Assembly: GCA_947598825.1 (NCBI GenBank)
Contig: CANQFM010000026.1
Coordinates: 1 to 40,256, forward strand
DNA length: 40,256 nucleotides
Direction of reading: 5' to 3'
Source: an uncultured Eisenbergiella sp.
GTDB lineage: Bacteria > Bacillota > Clostridia > Lachnospirales > Lachnospiraceae
Shown here: positions 33,897 to 40,256 of the stretch, piece by piece
How the letters are laid out: each line of letters opens with the position of its first letter
How positions within the stretch are numbered: position 1 is the stretch's first letter
Notes under the pieces: generated by a model
Seen by the model: only the letters and a program-made list of their open reading frames with translations
What the model was told of the DNA's origin: nothing
Database searches by the model: none
Program-made: the position numbers and the translations under genes

Positions 33897-34394
33897 ATGT
33901 CAGACGAAAATAAAGATTTCGCCGAAATCTATCTTCGATGTTATGGCAAGGTTTATTCCTATATCAGCAGAATGCTCGGCCTCGATTCATGCGAGGCGGA
34001 AGATCTGACGCAGCAGGTGTTTTTGATCGCCTACAGGAAATGGGATACGTTGCAGGAACACCCAAATGTGCCGGCTTTCCTGATGCGGGTCGCCAAAAAT
34101 CTGATCTTAAAGCACAGCGTTACGCGGCGGCCGTTGTGTTTCAATCAACTGGAGATCCTGGAGACGGCGGTTGCGGACAGCCGAGAGGACAGAACCTATG
34201 AAATGGCAGAGTTATACATGGACATCGCGCATGTTCTGCCAAAGGAGCAGATGACTCAGTTCTGCCAGTATTATGTGAACGGTTTCACAGCGGAAGAGAT
34301 CGCCTCAAGACTGGGGATACAAACGAGCTGTTTCAAACGGCGTATTGCCAGGATGAAGGAAAGGCTGCGGAACGAACTGACCGGGATTTTCTGA
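33897..34394 (+). CDS. ECF-type RNA polymerase sigma factor (paralogue of the first)
   Basis: A 165-residue sigma factor with region 2 (CEAEDLTQQVFLIAYRKWDT) and region 4 (EEIASRLGIQTSCFKRRIARM). The stretch xEAEDLTQxVFxxAYxKWD followed by EHPNVPAFLM matches the factor at 30970 residue by residue, so the two arose by duplication. AAGGA is six bases before ATG 33897. Unlike the first, it ends cleanly after region 4 and no membrane sensor gene follows. An XRE regulator comes next, 177 bp on. Confidence 0.9.
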   Translation: MSDENKDFAEIYLRCYGKVYSYISRMLGLDSCEAEDLTQQVFLIAYRKWDTLQEHPNVPAFLMRVAKNLILKHSVTRRPLCFNQLEILETAVADSREDRTYEMAELYMDIAHVLPKEQMTQFCQYYVNGFTAEEIASRLGIQTSCFKRRIARMKERLRNELTGIF

Positions 34395-34571
34395 CTTCTC
34401 ATCTTTAACCAAATCTTTTAAAAAACAGATCTTAGTCATCGGTTAAGAATATTTCGACAAAAAATACCATTGTCAATAGTATAAAAACAATCATCAGTGC
34501 CTTTTAGAAACCTGCCGTATCGTCCATATTTATACTGAAAAGGATTATTTTTGCATCAAAGAGGACGGAAC

Positions 34572-34967
34572 ATGAAAAAAGAAGGGGAAGAGATCCGGCT
34601 GGCACAGGGAAACCGTCTGCGTCAGATCCGCGGACAGTACAATATGACCCAGGAACAGTTTGCAGAATGGCTGGGGATGCAGACAGGAACCTATCAGGCA
34701 GTGGAATCCGGCAAAAACAATATTTCCACAAAGGTGCAGGAAAAGCTGAACGCGAGGGATATCTCCGTAGAATTTGTCATGTATGGCAAGCGCGGACATC
34801 TGGAGGCCGTCTGGCAGGAATTGTGCAAGTGTAACGACATGGACAAGCTGCAGATTCTTTGGAGGCTTTTGGATCATTTTTGCAGGGATGGCTCTCAGCC
34901 TGCCGGGGATGTGGATTTTGCGAAACTCTTAAAAGCGCTGGAACGGATAGAAGTGCAGAAAAGATAG
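34572..34967 (+). CDS. XRE-family transcriptional regulator (second copy)
   Basis: A 131-residue regulator with a Cro/CI-type helix-turn-helix at about residues 11-60 (NRLRQIRGQYNMTQEQFAEW and GTYQAVESGKNNIS) and a helical C-terminal half. GAGGACGG precedes ATG 34572. Its pairing with an ECF sigma gene mirrors the first module, in inverted gene order. The 177-bp gap before it is AT-rich and contains TTAACC/GGTTAA inverted arms (34406-34411 and 34441-34446) and a possible promoter (TCGACA at 34454, TAGTAT at 34477). Confidence 0.85.
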   Translation: MKKEGEEIRLAQGNRLRQIRGQYNMTQEQFAEWLGMQTGTYQAVESGKNNISTKVQEKLNARDISVEFVMYGKRGHLEAVWQELCKCNDMDKLQILWRLLDHFCRDGSQPAGDVDFAKLLKALERIEVQKR

Positions 34968-34993
34968 GCGGCTATGGGTGAGGAATAATAAAG

Positions 34994-35046
34994 CAGGAGT
35001 ATCCTGTTTTCAGAGTGCGGCGTGATTTCGGTCATGCCGTATTTTA
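34994..35046 (+). terminator. Two tandem hairpins ending the second XRE gene
   Basis: First CAGGA/TCCTG with loop GTA and T4 (34994-35010). Then CGGCGTGA/TCATGCCG with one G-U pair (35018-35025 with 35032-35039) followed by TATTTT. Confidence 0.65.
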
Positions 35047-35087
35047 CGTTTCAAAGATCGTTGGATAGCGTATAGGGAAGGATTTCC

Positions 35088-35115
35088 TTGAAAAATGTCA
35101 GATCATAATTATAAT
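35088..35115 (+). promoter_or_regulatory. Sigma-A promoter of the ABC exporter
   Basis: TTGAAA (35088-35093), 16 bp, TATAAT (35110-35115), 45 bp before the ATG. Confidence 0.75.
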
Positions 35116-35160
35116 AATTATTAGACGGTTTCTACTTCACGAGCAAAAGGCAGGTAACAC

Positions 35161-36921
35161 ATGGAAAGCAGACAATACCGGACCAAAGAACTGTTTCAAC
35201 GGTTTATTCCTTACTTTAAGCCATACTGGAAGACGATGGCCTTTGACCTGTTCTGCGCGGGGCTGACGACCCTGTGCGAACTGGTCTTGCCGATGATCAT
35301 GCGCTATATCACCAATGAAGCCCTGCGGGACGTGGTAAGTCTGTCCATGCGCACCGTGGGGATCCTGGTGGCGCTGTATCTTGCGCTGCGCGTGGTGGAC
35401 TGTGTGGCGACCTACTATATGGCGGGTACCGGCCATATCATGGGGGCGAAGATCGAAACGGATATGAGGAGGGACGCCTACCGGCATCTGCAGCAGCTTT
35501 CCAATACCTATTATAATAATACGAAGGTGGGACAGATCATGGGACGCATTACCAACGATCTGTTCGATGTGACAGAGTTTTCCCATCACTGCCCGGAGGA
35601 GTTCTTTATCGCGGGCGTGAAGCTGGTCATTTCCTTTGTCATCCTGGCCCGGATCAATGTGCTGCTGACGCTGATCATTTTCATCATCATTCCGGTGATG
35701 GCGGTGGTATGTATGCGGCTGAATTTCCGGATGCGGGCTGTTTTCAGACGGCAGCGCCACCACATCGGCGAACTGAACGCCCGAATTGAGGACAGCCTGC
35801 TGGGGCAGAAGGTGGTCAAGGCATTCACCAACGAAGAAATGGAGAACCGCAAGTTTGAAGCGGACAACGGGCGGTTTTTGGAGATCAAACGGGATTCCTA
35901 CCGGCTGATGGCGCAGTTCAACGCCACTACCCGCGCTTTTGACGGCGTGATGTATGTGTCCGTGCTTTTATTCGGCAGCCTGTTCATGATCAAAGGGCTG
36001 GTGGAACCGGGGGATCTGGTGGCTTTTCTTTTATATGTGACGACGCTGATCGCCACGATCCGGCGGATCATCGAGTTTGCGGAACAGTTTCAGCGGGGCA
36101 TGACCGGCATCGAGCGCTTTTTGCAGATCATGGACGCGGATATCGAGATCTTCGACGAGCCCGGGGCGAAGGAAATGGGCGTGCCCAGGGGCGAGATCGC
36201 GTTTCACGATGTGAGTTTTGAATATCCGGACGATCACAATCAGGTGTTCCAAAACCTGAACCTGACGATCCATCCCGGCGAAAAGGTAGCCATTGTGGGG
36301 CCTTCCGGCGGAGGCAAGACGACGCTGTGCAACCTGATCCCCCGTTTTTACGATGTGACGGGCGGCGTGATCACCATAGACGGCATGGATATCCACGGTT
36401 TTACCTTAAAAAGCCTGCGCCGCAGCATCGGGATCGTGCAGCAGGACGTCTATCTTTTCTCCGGCACGGTGTACGATAATATCGCATACGGCAGGCCGGG
36501 GGCGACCCGGGAGGAAGTGGAGGAGGCCGCCAGGAGGGCCGGCGCCCACGGATTTATAAATCTGCTGAAGGATGGGTATGATACCTATGTGGGAGAGCGG
36601 GGCGTGAAGCTTTCCGGCGGACAGAAGCAGCGCATCAGTATCGCAAGGGTCTTTTTGAAAAATCCGCCCATCATCATTCTGGACGAGGCGACCAGCGCTC
36701 TGGATAACGAGAGCGAATTTGCGGTGGCGCAGTCTTTGGCCAAGCTGTCGGAAGGCAGGACGACGCTGACTATCGCTCACCGGCTTTCTACGATCCGCAA
36801 TTCCGACCGGATTCTGGTGCTGACGGAGGAAGGGATCGTGGAGGAAGGGAGCCACGACGCGCTTCTGGCGAAAAAGGGCGTTTATTATCAGTTATATCAT
36901 CTTGCCAACCAGTTGAAATGA
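35161..36921 (+). CDS. ABC transporter, fused membrane and ATPase domains (exporter type)
   Basis: A 586-residue half-transporter of the type I exporter fold: six membrane helices (about residues 15-310) followed by the ATPase domain with Walker A GPSGGGKTT, signature LSGGQKQR, Walker B IIILDEATSALD and H-loop TIAHRLST. Such proteins dimerise and export lipids, peptides or drugs. It is encoded singly, so a homodimer is likely. The substrate is unknown. A modest AGGCAGG precedes ATG 35161, the first codon after a strong promoter. Confidence 0.94.
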   Translation: MESRQYRTKELFQRFIPYFKPYWKTMAFDLFCAGLTTLCELVLPMIMRYITNEALRDVVSLSMRTVGILVALYLALRVVDCVATYYMAGTGHIMGAKIETDMRRDAYRHLQQLSNTYYNNTKVGQIMGRITNDLFDVTEFSHHCPEEFFIAGVKLVISFVILARINVLLTLIIFIIIPVMAVVCMRLNFRMRAVFRRQRHHIGELNARIEDSLLGQKVVKAFTNEEMENRKFEADNGRFLEIKRDSYRLMAQFNATTRAFDGVMYVSVLLFGSLFMIKGLVEPGDLVAFLLYVTTLIATIRRIIEFAEQFQRGMTGIERFLQIMDADIEIFDEPGAKEMGVPRGEIAFHDVSFEYPDDHNQVFQNLNLTIHPGEKVAIVGPSGGGKTTLCNLIPRFYDVTGGVITIDGMDIHGFTLKSLRRSIGIVQQDVYLFSGTVYDNIAYGRPGATREEVEEAARRAGAHGFINLLKDGYDTYVGERGVKLSGGQKQRISIARVFLKNPPIIILDEATSALDNESEFAVAQSLAKLSEGRTTLTIAHRLSTIRNSDRILVLTEEGIVEEGSHDALLAKKGVYYQLYHLANQLK

Positions 36922-36942
36922 AGTCGGGATGTGATAGAGGCC

Positions 36943-37003
36943 GTGTTTTTGGGGGATTGACGGGACGGATCCGGTTTTTGGGGGTCCCCGGACGGTTTTT
37001 GAG
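36943..37003. repeat. Degenerate tandem CGG-TTTTT-G-run repeats
   Basis: Three similar units occur in a row: GTGTTTTTGGGGG (from 36943), CGGTTTTTGGGGG (from 36972) and CGGTTTTTGAG (from 36993), with a fainter fourth at 37024. They give alternate T and G runs on one strand and a weak TCCGG/CCGGA stem followed by T5 that may end the ABC transporter transcript. Confidence 0.4.
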
Positions 37004-37034
37004 AAAGGGGATACAAAAAAGGGCCGTTTTGTAC

Positions 37035-37040
37035 TATAAT
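37035..37040 (+). promoter_or_regulatory. Candidate -10 element before the metallo-ribonuclease gene
   Basis: A perfect TATAAT without a convincing -35 (TACAAA at 37012-37017 with 17-bp spacing). It is 53 bp before the ATG and would serve the nuclease-thyA-folA run. Confidence 0.4.
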
Positions 37041-37092
37041 AAATACGGAAGAGTTCGTGTTGCACCGGACCAAAGGACGAAAGGAAACGGGT

Positions 37093-38694
37093 ATGAGACT
37101 GGAATTTATCGGCGCCGCCCATGAGGTGACGGGAAGCTGCCATTATCTGGAAGTGGGAGATGTGCGCCTGTTGGTGGACTGCGGCATGGAGCAGGGCGTC
37201 AACGTCTTTGAGAACTGCGCGCTGCCGGTGGAGGAGGCGCTGATCGATTATGTGCTGGTCACCCACGCCCATGTGGATCATACGGGAATGCTGCCCTGGC
37301 TTTATGCCAAAGGGTTTCGGGGGAAGATCTTTGCGACGGAGGCGACGGCGGATCTGTGCAGCATTATGCTGCGGGACTGCGCGCACATCCAGATGCAGGA
37401 GGCGGAGTGGAAGAACCGTAAGGCGAAGCGTCATGCGGGAGCCGAGACGCAGGAGCCTGTCTATACCATGGAGGATGCGGAGGAGACGATCCGGCGCATC
37501 GTTCCCTGCGATTATGACGAGAGGATCCATATCTGCGACTGCATCGATATCCGTTTCACCGACATCGGCCATCTGTTGGGTTCCGCCAGCATTGAGGTCT
37601 GGGCCCAGGAGGGGGATATCTGTAAGAAACTGGTCTTTTCCGGCGACATCGGCAATGTAGACCAGCCTCTTTTACGGGATCCCCGGACGACCCGCCAGGC
37701 GGATTATGTGATCATGGAATCCACCTACGGGGACCGGATCCACAGCGATGTGCGGCCGGATTATGTGGGCGAACTCGCGGGCATCTTGCAGGAGACTTTC
37801 GACAGGGGCGGCAATGTGGTCATTCCTTCCTTCGCGGTGGGCAGGACTCAGGAAATGCTGTATTTTATCCGCATCATCAAGGAGCAGGGGTTGGTTCATG
37901 GCCATGAAGGTTTTCCGGTCTATGTGGACAGTCCTATGGCGGTGGAAGCCACGGGGATCTTTACCCGCAATGAAAAGAGCTGTTTTGACGAAGAGGCCCT
38001 GTCTTTGGTGAAACAGGGAGTCAATCCCATTTCCTTTAAGGGGCTGCGGCTGGCGATCACCAGCGAGGAGTCCAAAGCCATCAACTTTGACGAGACGCCC
38101 AAGGTCATCCTTTCCGCCTCCGGCATGTGCGACGCGGGCCGCATCCGCCATCATTTAAAGCACAACCTCTGGCGGCCGGAGTGTACCGTCCTGTTCGTCG
38201 GATATCAGTCGGTGGGCACTACGGGCCGGGCGCTGGTGGAAGGAGCGAAGGAGTTAAAGCTGTTCGGGGAGACCATAGATGTGCGCGCGCAGATCCGGAC
38301 GCTGGCCGGCATGTCGGGACATGCGGATAAAAACGGCCTGATCCGCTGGATCTGCGGGTTTGAGAAGAAGCCCAGACGGGTGTTTATCGTCCATGGGGAG
38401 GATGCGGTGACAATGTCCTTTGCAAACTGCCTGCATGACGAATACGGATTTTCGGCTTACGCGCCTTACAGCGGCACCATTTTCGATCCTGTGGGGGATC
38501 GCTTTGTCTACGAGGCGCAGCCCGTCCTCGTCAAAAAGAAGGCCAAAAGCCAGACCCCTGTGGGCGTTTACGCGCGGCTGGTGGCGGCCGGACAGCGGCT
38601 GGCAGCGGTCATTAAGCGCTGTGAGGGAATGGCCAATAAGGATCTGGCGAAATTCGCGGATCAGATCAACGCTCTCTGCGATAAATGGAACTAA
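37093..38694 (+). CDS. Beta-CASP metallo-beta-lactamase ribonuclease (CPSF-like)
   Basis: A 533-residue metallo-hydrolase with the complete beta-CASP plan: zinc motif HAHVDH (58-63), SGDIGN, the ESTYGD motif, VVIPSFAVGRTQEML, SASGMCDAGRIRHHL, and SGHADKNGL, ending with a VHGE segment. Family members are RNA endo- or exonucleases; this one lacks the KH domains of archaeal CPSF proteins and has an extra C-terminal helical tail of about 60 residues. ATG 37093 (MRLEFIGAAHEVTGSC) gives the usual N terminus; a TTG at 37057 is not preceded by a binding site. thyA follows after 30 bp. Confidence 0.9.
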   Translation: MRLEFIGAAHEVTGSCHYLEVGDVRLLVDCGMEQGVNVFENCALPVEEALIDYVLVTHAHVDHTGMLPWLYAKGFRGKIFATEATADLCSIMLRDCAHIQMQEAEWKNRKAKRHAGAETQEPVYTMEDAEETIRRIVPCDYDERIHICDCIDIRFTDIGHLLGSASIEVWAQEGDICKKLVFSGDIGNVDQPLLRDPRTTRQADYVIMESTYGDRIHSDVRPDYVGELAGILQETFDRGGNVVIPSFAVGRTQEMLYFIRIIKEQGLVHGHEGFPVYVDSPMAVEATGIFTRNEKSCFDEEALSLVKQGVNPISFKGLRLAITSEESKAINFDETPKVILSASGMCDAGRIRHHLKHNLWRPECTVLFVGYQSVGTTGRALVEGAKELKLFGETIDVRAQIRTLAGMSGHADKNGLIRWICGFEKKPRRVFIVHGEDAVTMSFANCLHDEYGFSAYAPYSGTIFDPVGDRFVYEAQPVLVKKKAKSQTPVGVYARLVAAGQRLAAVIKRCEGMANKDLAKFADQINALCDKWN

Positions 38695-38724
38695 CCGAAC
38701 AAGGCCAAAGAGGAGGAGCCTGTT

Positions 38725-39573
38725 ATGAGTATGGCGGATACGATCTTTATCAATATGTGCCGGGATATTCTGGAGAACGGGACCAGTACGGAAGGGGAAA
38801 AAGTGCGGCCCCACTGGCCCGACGGCGCGCCGGCCTATACGATCAAAAAATTCGGCGTGGTCAACCGCTATGATCTGTCTCAGGAATTTCCGCTTTTGAC
38901 CCTGCGGCGCACCGCCTTAAAGAGCGCCACGGACGAGATGCTCTGGATCTGGCAGCAGAAATCCAACAATATTCACGATCTGCACAGCCATATCTGGGAC
39001 GAATGGGCGGACGCAGACGGCAGCATCGGTAAGGCTTACGGCTATCAACTGGGCGTAAAGCATCAATATAAGGAAGGCCTGTTTGATCAGGTGGACCGGG
39101 TGATCTATGACCTGAAGCACAATCCCTTTTCCCGGCGCATCATGACAAATCTCTATGTGCATCAGGATCTGCACGAGATGAACCTGTATCCCTGCGCCTA
39201 CAGCATGACCTTTAACGTGACGCAGAAAAAAGGGCAGGATAAGCTGGTCCTCAACGCGATCCTAAATCAGCGTTCCCAGGATGTGCTGGCCGCCAACAAC
39301 TGGAATGTGGTGCAGTATGCGGTGCTTTTACATATGCTGGCCCAGGTGTGTGATATGCAGGCGGGGGAACTGGTCCATGTGATCGCGGACGCCCATATCT
39401 ATGACCGTCATGTGCCCATCATCCGGGAGCTGATCGCAAGGAAGCCCTATCCGGCTCCGAAGTTCTGGCTCAATCCCCAGGTGCATGATTTTTATCAGTT
39501 CACCAGGAACGATGTCAGGGTGGAAGACTATGTGACGGGAGAGCAGATCGCAGATATCCCCATTGCGGTCTGA
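38725..39573 (+). CDS. thyA: Thymidylate synthase
   Basis: Thymidylate synthase (282 residues) methylates dUMP to dTMP using methylene-tetrahydrofolate, producing dihydrofolate. The catalytic Cys157 sits in LYPCAYSMTF and is followed by the phosphate-binding QRSQD and the nucleotide-binding NNWNVVQYA; the end IPIAV is family-typical. The cysteine neighbourhood (YPCAYS rather than PPCH) marks the divergent variant I associate with Clostridia. AGGAGGAG lies six bases before ATG 38725. folA follows after 25 bp and regenerates the folate used here. Confidence 0.95.
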   Translation: MSMADTIFINMCRDILENGTSTEGEKVRPHWPDGAPAYTIKKFGVVNRYDLSQEFPLLTLRRTALKSATDEMLWIWQQKSNNIHDLHSHIWDEWADADGSIGKAYGYQLGVKHQYKEGLFDQVDRVIYDLKHNPFSRRIMTNLYVHQDLHEMNLYPCAYSMTFNVTQKKGQDKLVLNAILNQRSQDVLAANNWNVVQYAVLLHMLAQVCDMQAGELVHVIADAHIYDRHVPIIRELIARKPYPAPKFWLNPQVHDFYQFTRNDVRVEDYVTGEQIADIPIAV

Positions 39574-39598
39574 CGGGACAAAAAAGGAGGCGCGCGCG

Positions 39599-40102
39599 AT
39601 GAATATGATCGTTGCAGTAGACCAGAACTGGGCCATCGGCAACAAGGGAGATCTGTTGGTGCGCATACCGGCGGATCATAAGATGTTCCGGCAGGAGACA
39701 AGCGGCAAGGTGGTGGTTTTGGGGCGTAAGACCATGGATACTTTTCCCGGCGCTCAGCCGTTAAAGAACCGGATCAACGTGGTGCTGACCCGCAATACAG
39801 CGTACAGGGCTTTGGGCTGCGTCATAGTCCACGATCTGGAAGAACTGGCCGAAGAACTGAAAAAATATGACAGCCGGGACGTCTATATCATCGGCGGCAG
39901 CAGCGTCTACGAACAGCTTTTGCCCTGGTGCGATACGGTGCATGTCACCCGGATCGACCACGCTTATGAGGCCGACGCCTATTTCCCGAACCTGGACAAA
40001 GATCCCGCCTGGAGGATCACAGCGGACAGCGAAGAGCAGTATTATTTTGACCTGACTTACCATTTTTTGAAATATGAGAGAATCCAGCCGGTTTCCGGTT
40101 GA
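39599..40102 (+). CDS. folA: Dihydrofolate reductase
   Basis: Dihydrofolate reductase (167 residues) reduces dihydrofolate to tetrahydrofolate with NADPH. The start IVAVDQNWAIGNKGDLLVRI is the family signature, with the catalytic acidic residue in PADHKMF (Asp), the NADPH-binding VVLGRKTMDTF, and YIIGGSSVYE later. It is a standard single-domain enzyme. AAAAAAGGAGG stands nine bases before ATG 39599. The -35 box of the tmRNA promoter overlaps its stop codon (40099-40104). Confidence 0.95.
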   Translation: MNMIVAVDQNWAIGNKGDLLVRIPADHKMFRQETSGKVVVLGRKTMDTFPGAQPLKNRINVVLTRNTAYRALGCVIVHDLEELAEELKKYDSRDVYIIGGSSVYEQLLPWCDTVHVTRIDHAYEADAYFPNLDKDPAWRITADSEEQYYFDLTYHFLKYERIQPVSG

Positions 40103-40127
40103 CAAAGGGATTTTTCAAAGGTATAAT
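40099..40127 (+). promoter_or_regulatory. Consensus sigma-A promoter of ssrA
   Basis: TTGACA (40099-40104), exactly 17 bp, TATAAT (40122-40127). Both hexamers are perfect matches. The -35 overlaps the folA stop codon. Confidence 0.92.
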
Positions 40128-40141
40128 GAATTCCACAAAAC

Positions 40142-40168
40142 GGCTGGCGTCCCTGTGGGATGCCGGCC
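40142..40168 (+). other. Hairpin in the 5' precursor part of tmRNA
   Basis: Twelve-pair stem 40142-40153 with 40157-40168 (two G-U pairs), three-base loop. It lies between the expected start of transcription (about 40134) and the mature tmRNA 5' end, so it would be removed by 5' processing. Confidence 0.5.
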
Positions 40169-40174
40169 GCATAC

Positions 40175-40256
40175 GGGCTAGTCAAGGTTTCGACAGGGGT
40201 CTTGCAGCTGGAGAAGCTATCCGCAGGTGGTGCGTCAAACCACAAACCTAAATATA
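40175..40256 (+). ncRNA. ssrA: tmRNA (5' part; runs off the window)
   Basis: Transfer-messenger RNA, which frees stalled ribosomes and tags their products. The 5' tRNA-like region GGGCTAGTC, then GGTTTCGACAGGGG, is the conserved tmRNA signature. It is followed by pseudoknot-forming sequence (GGTGGTGCGTC and ACCAC) and CTAAATATA, which in tmRNAs leads into the tag reading frame. The 5' end is set by analogy with other tmRNAs (40174-40175). The tag and 3' half lie outside the window. Confidence 0.88.

Overview
The window reads as a chromosomal segment from a GC-rich member of the Clostridia, most likely a Lachnospiraceae-type gut Firmicute. The support is indirect but consistent: AGGAGG-type ribosome binding sites before nearly every gene, a tRNA-dependent T-box leader before leuA, an LL-diaminopimelate aminotransferase (dapL), a non-adenylylated-type glutamine synthetase next to an ANTAR regulator, and sigma factor/XRE modules with a DUF4367-like sensor. 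I saw no phage, insertion sequence, CRISPR array, tRNA or rRNA. The genus cannot be fixed from the sequence alone.

Layout. 1-1482: an AAA_14/DUF4143 ATPase behind a repeat-flanked promoter. 1501-12606: one long probable operon, pyrG-gltB-gltD-glnA-ANTAR regulator-dapL, with gaps of only 12-40 bp. It starts behind a promoter and a strong leader hairpin and ends at a terminator. It joins CTP synthesis, the GS/GOGAT nitrogen cycle and lysine/cell-wall precursor synthesis, all of which use glutamine or glutamate. 12640-16271: metallo-beta-lactamase-fold hydrolase, MATE exporter, PfkB sugar kinase. 16313-17188 (minus): purC, converging on the kinase through two back-to-back terminators. 17553-19976: a leucine-type T-box and a 2-isopropylmalate synthase that carries an AraC-type DNA-binding domain at its C terminus. 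20111-22225: a second ATPase, fused to a PD-(D/E)XK-like nuclease domain, behind a palindromic promoter, plus a lipoprotein. 22203-22367: a LysR remnant. 22573-27733 (minus): carB, carA and pcp. 27838-28149 (minus): a GGDEF remnant.

28286-30421: hflX, a 76-residue unknown, ridA and a 37-residue single-span membrane protein. 30608-34967: a signalling island of two XRE-regulator/ECF-sigma pairs (paralogous sigma factors), a membrane-anchored sensor with a DUF4367-like outer domain, a small secreted protein and a cupin. 35088-40102: an ABC exporter, then a beta-CASP metallo-ribonuclease, thyA and folA. The window ends inside the tmRNA gene (ssrA), which has a perfect consensus promoter.

Most of the DNA is core metabolism. 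The observations most worth following are the LeuA-AraC fusion, with an in-frame internal ribosome binding site and ATG that could release the DNA-binding domain as a separate protein; the ANTAR protein lacking its phosphoacceptor inside the nitrogen operon; candidate leader attenuators before pyrG and carA; and the duplicated XRE/sigma module with its sensor.
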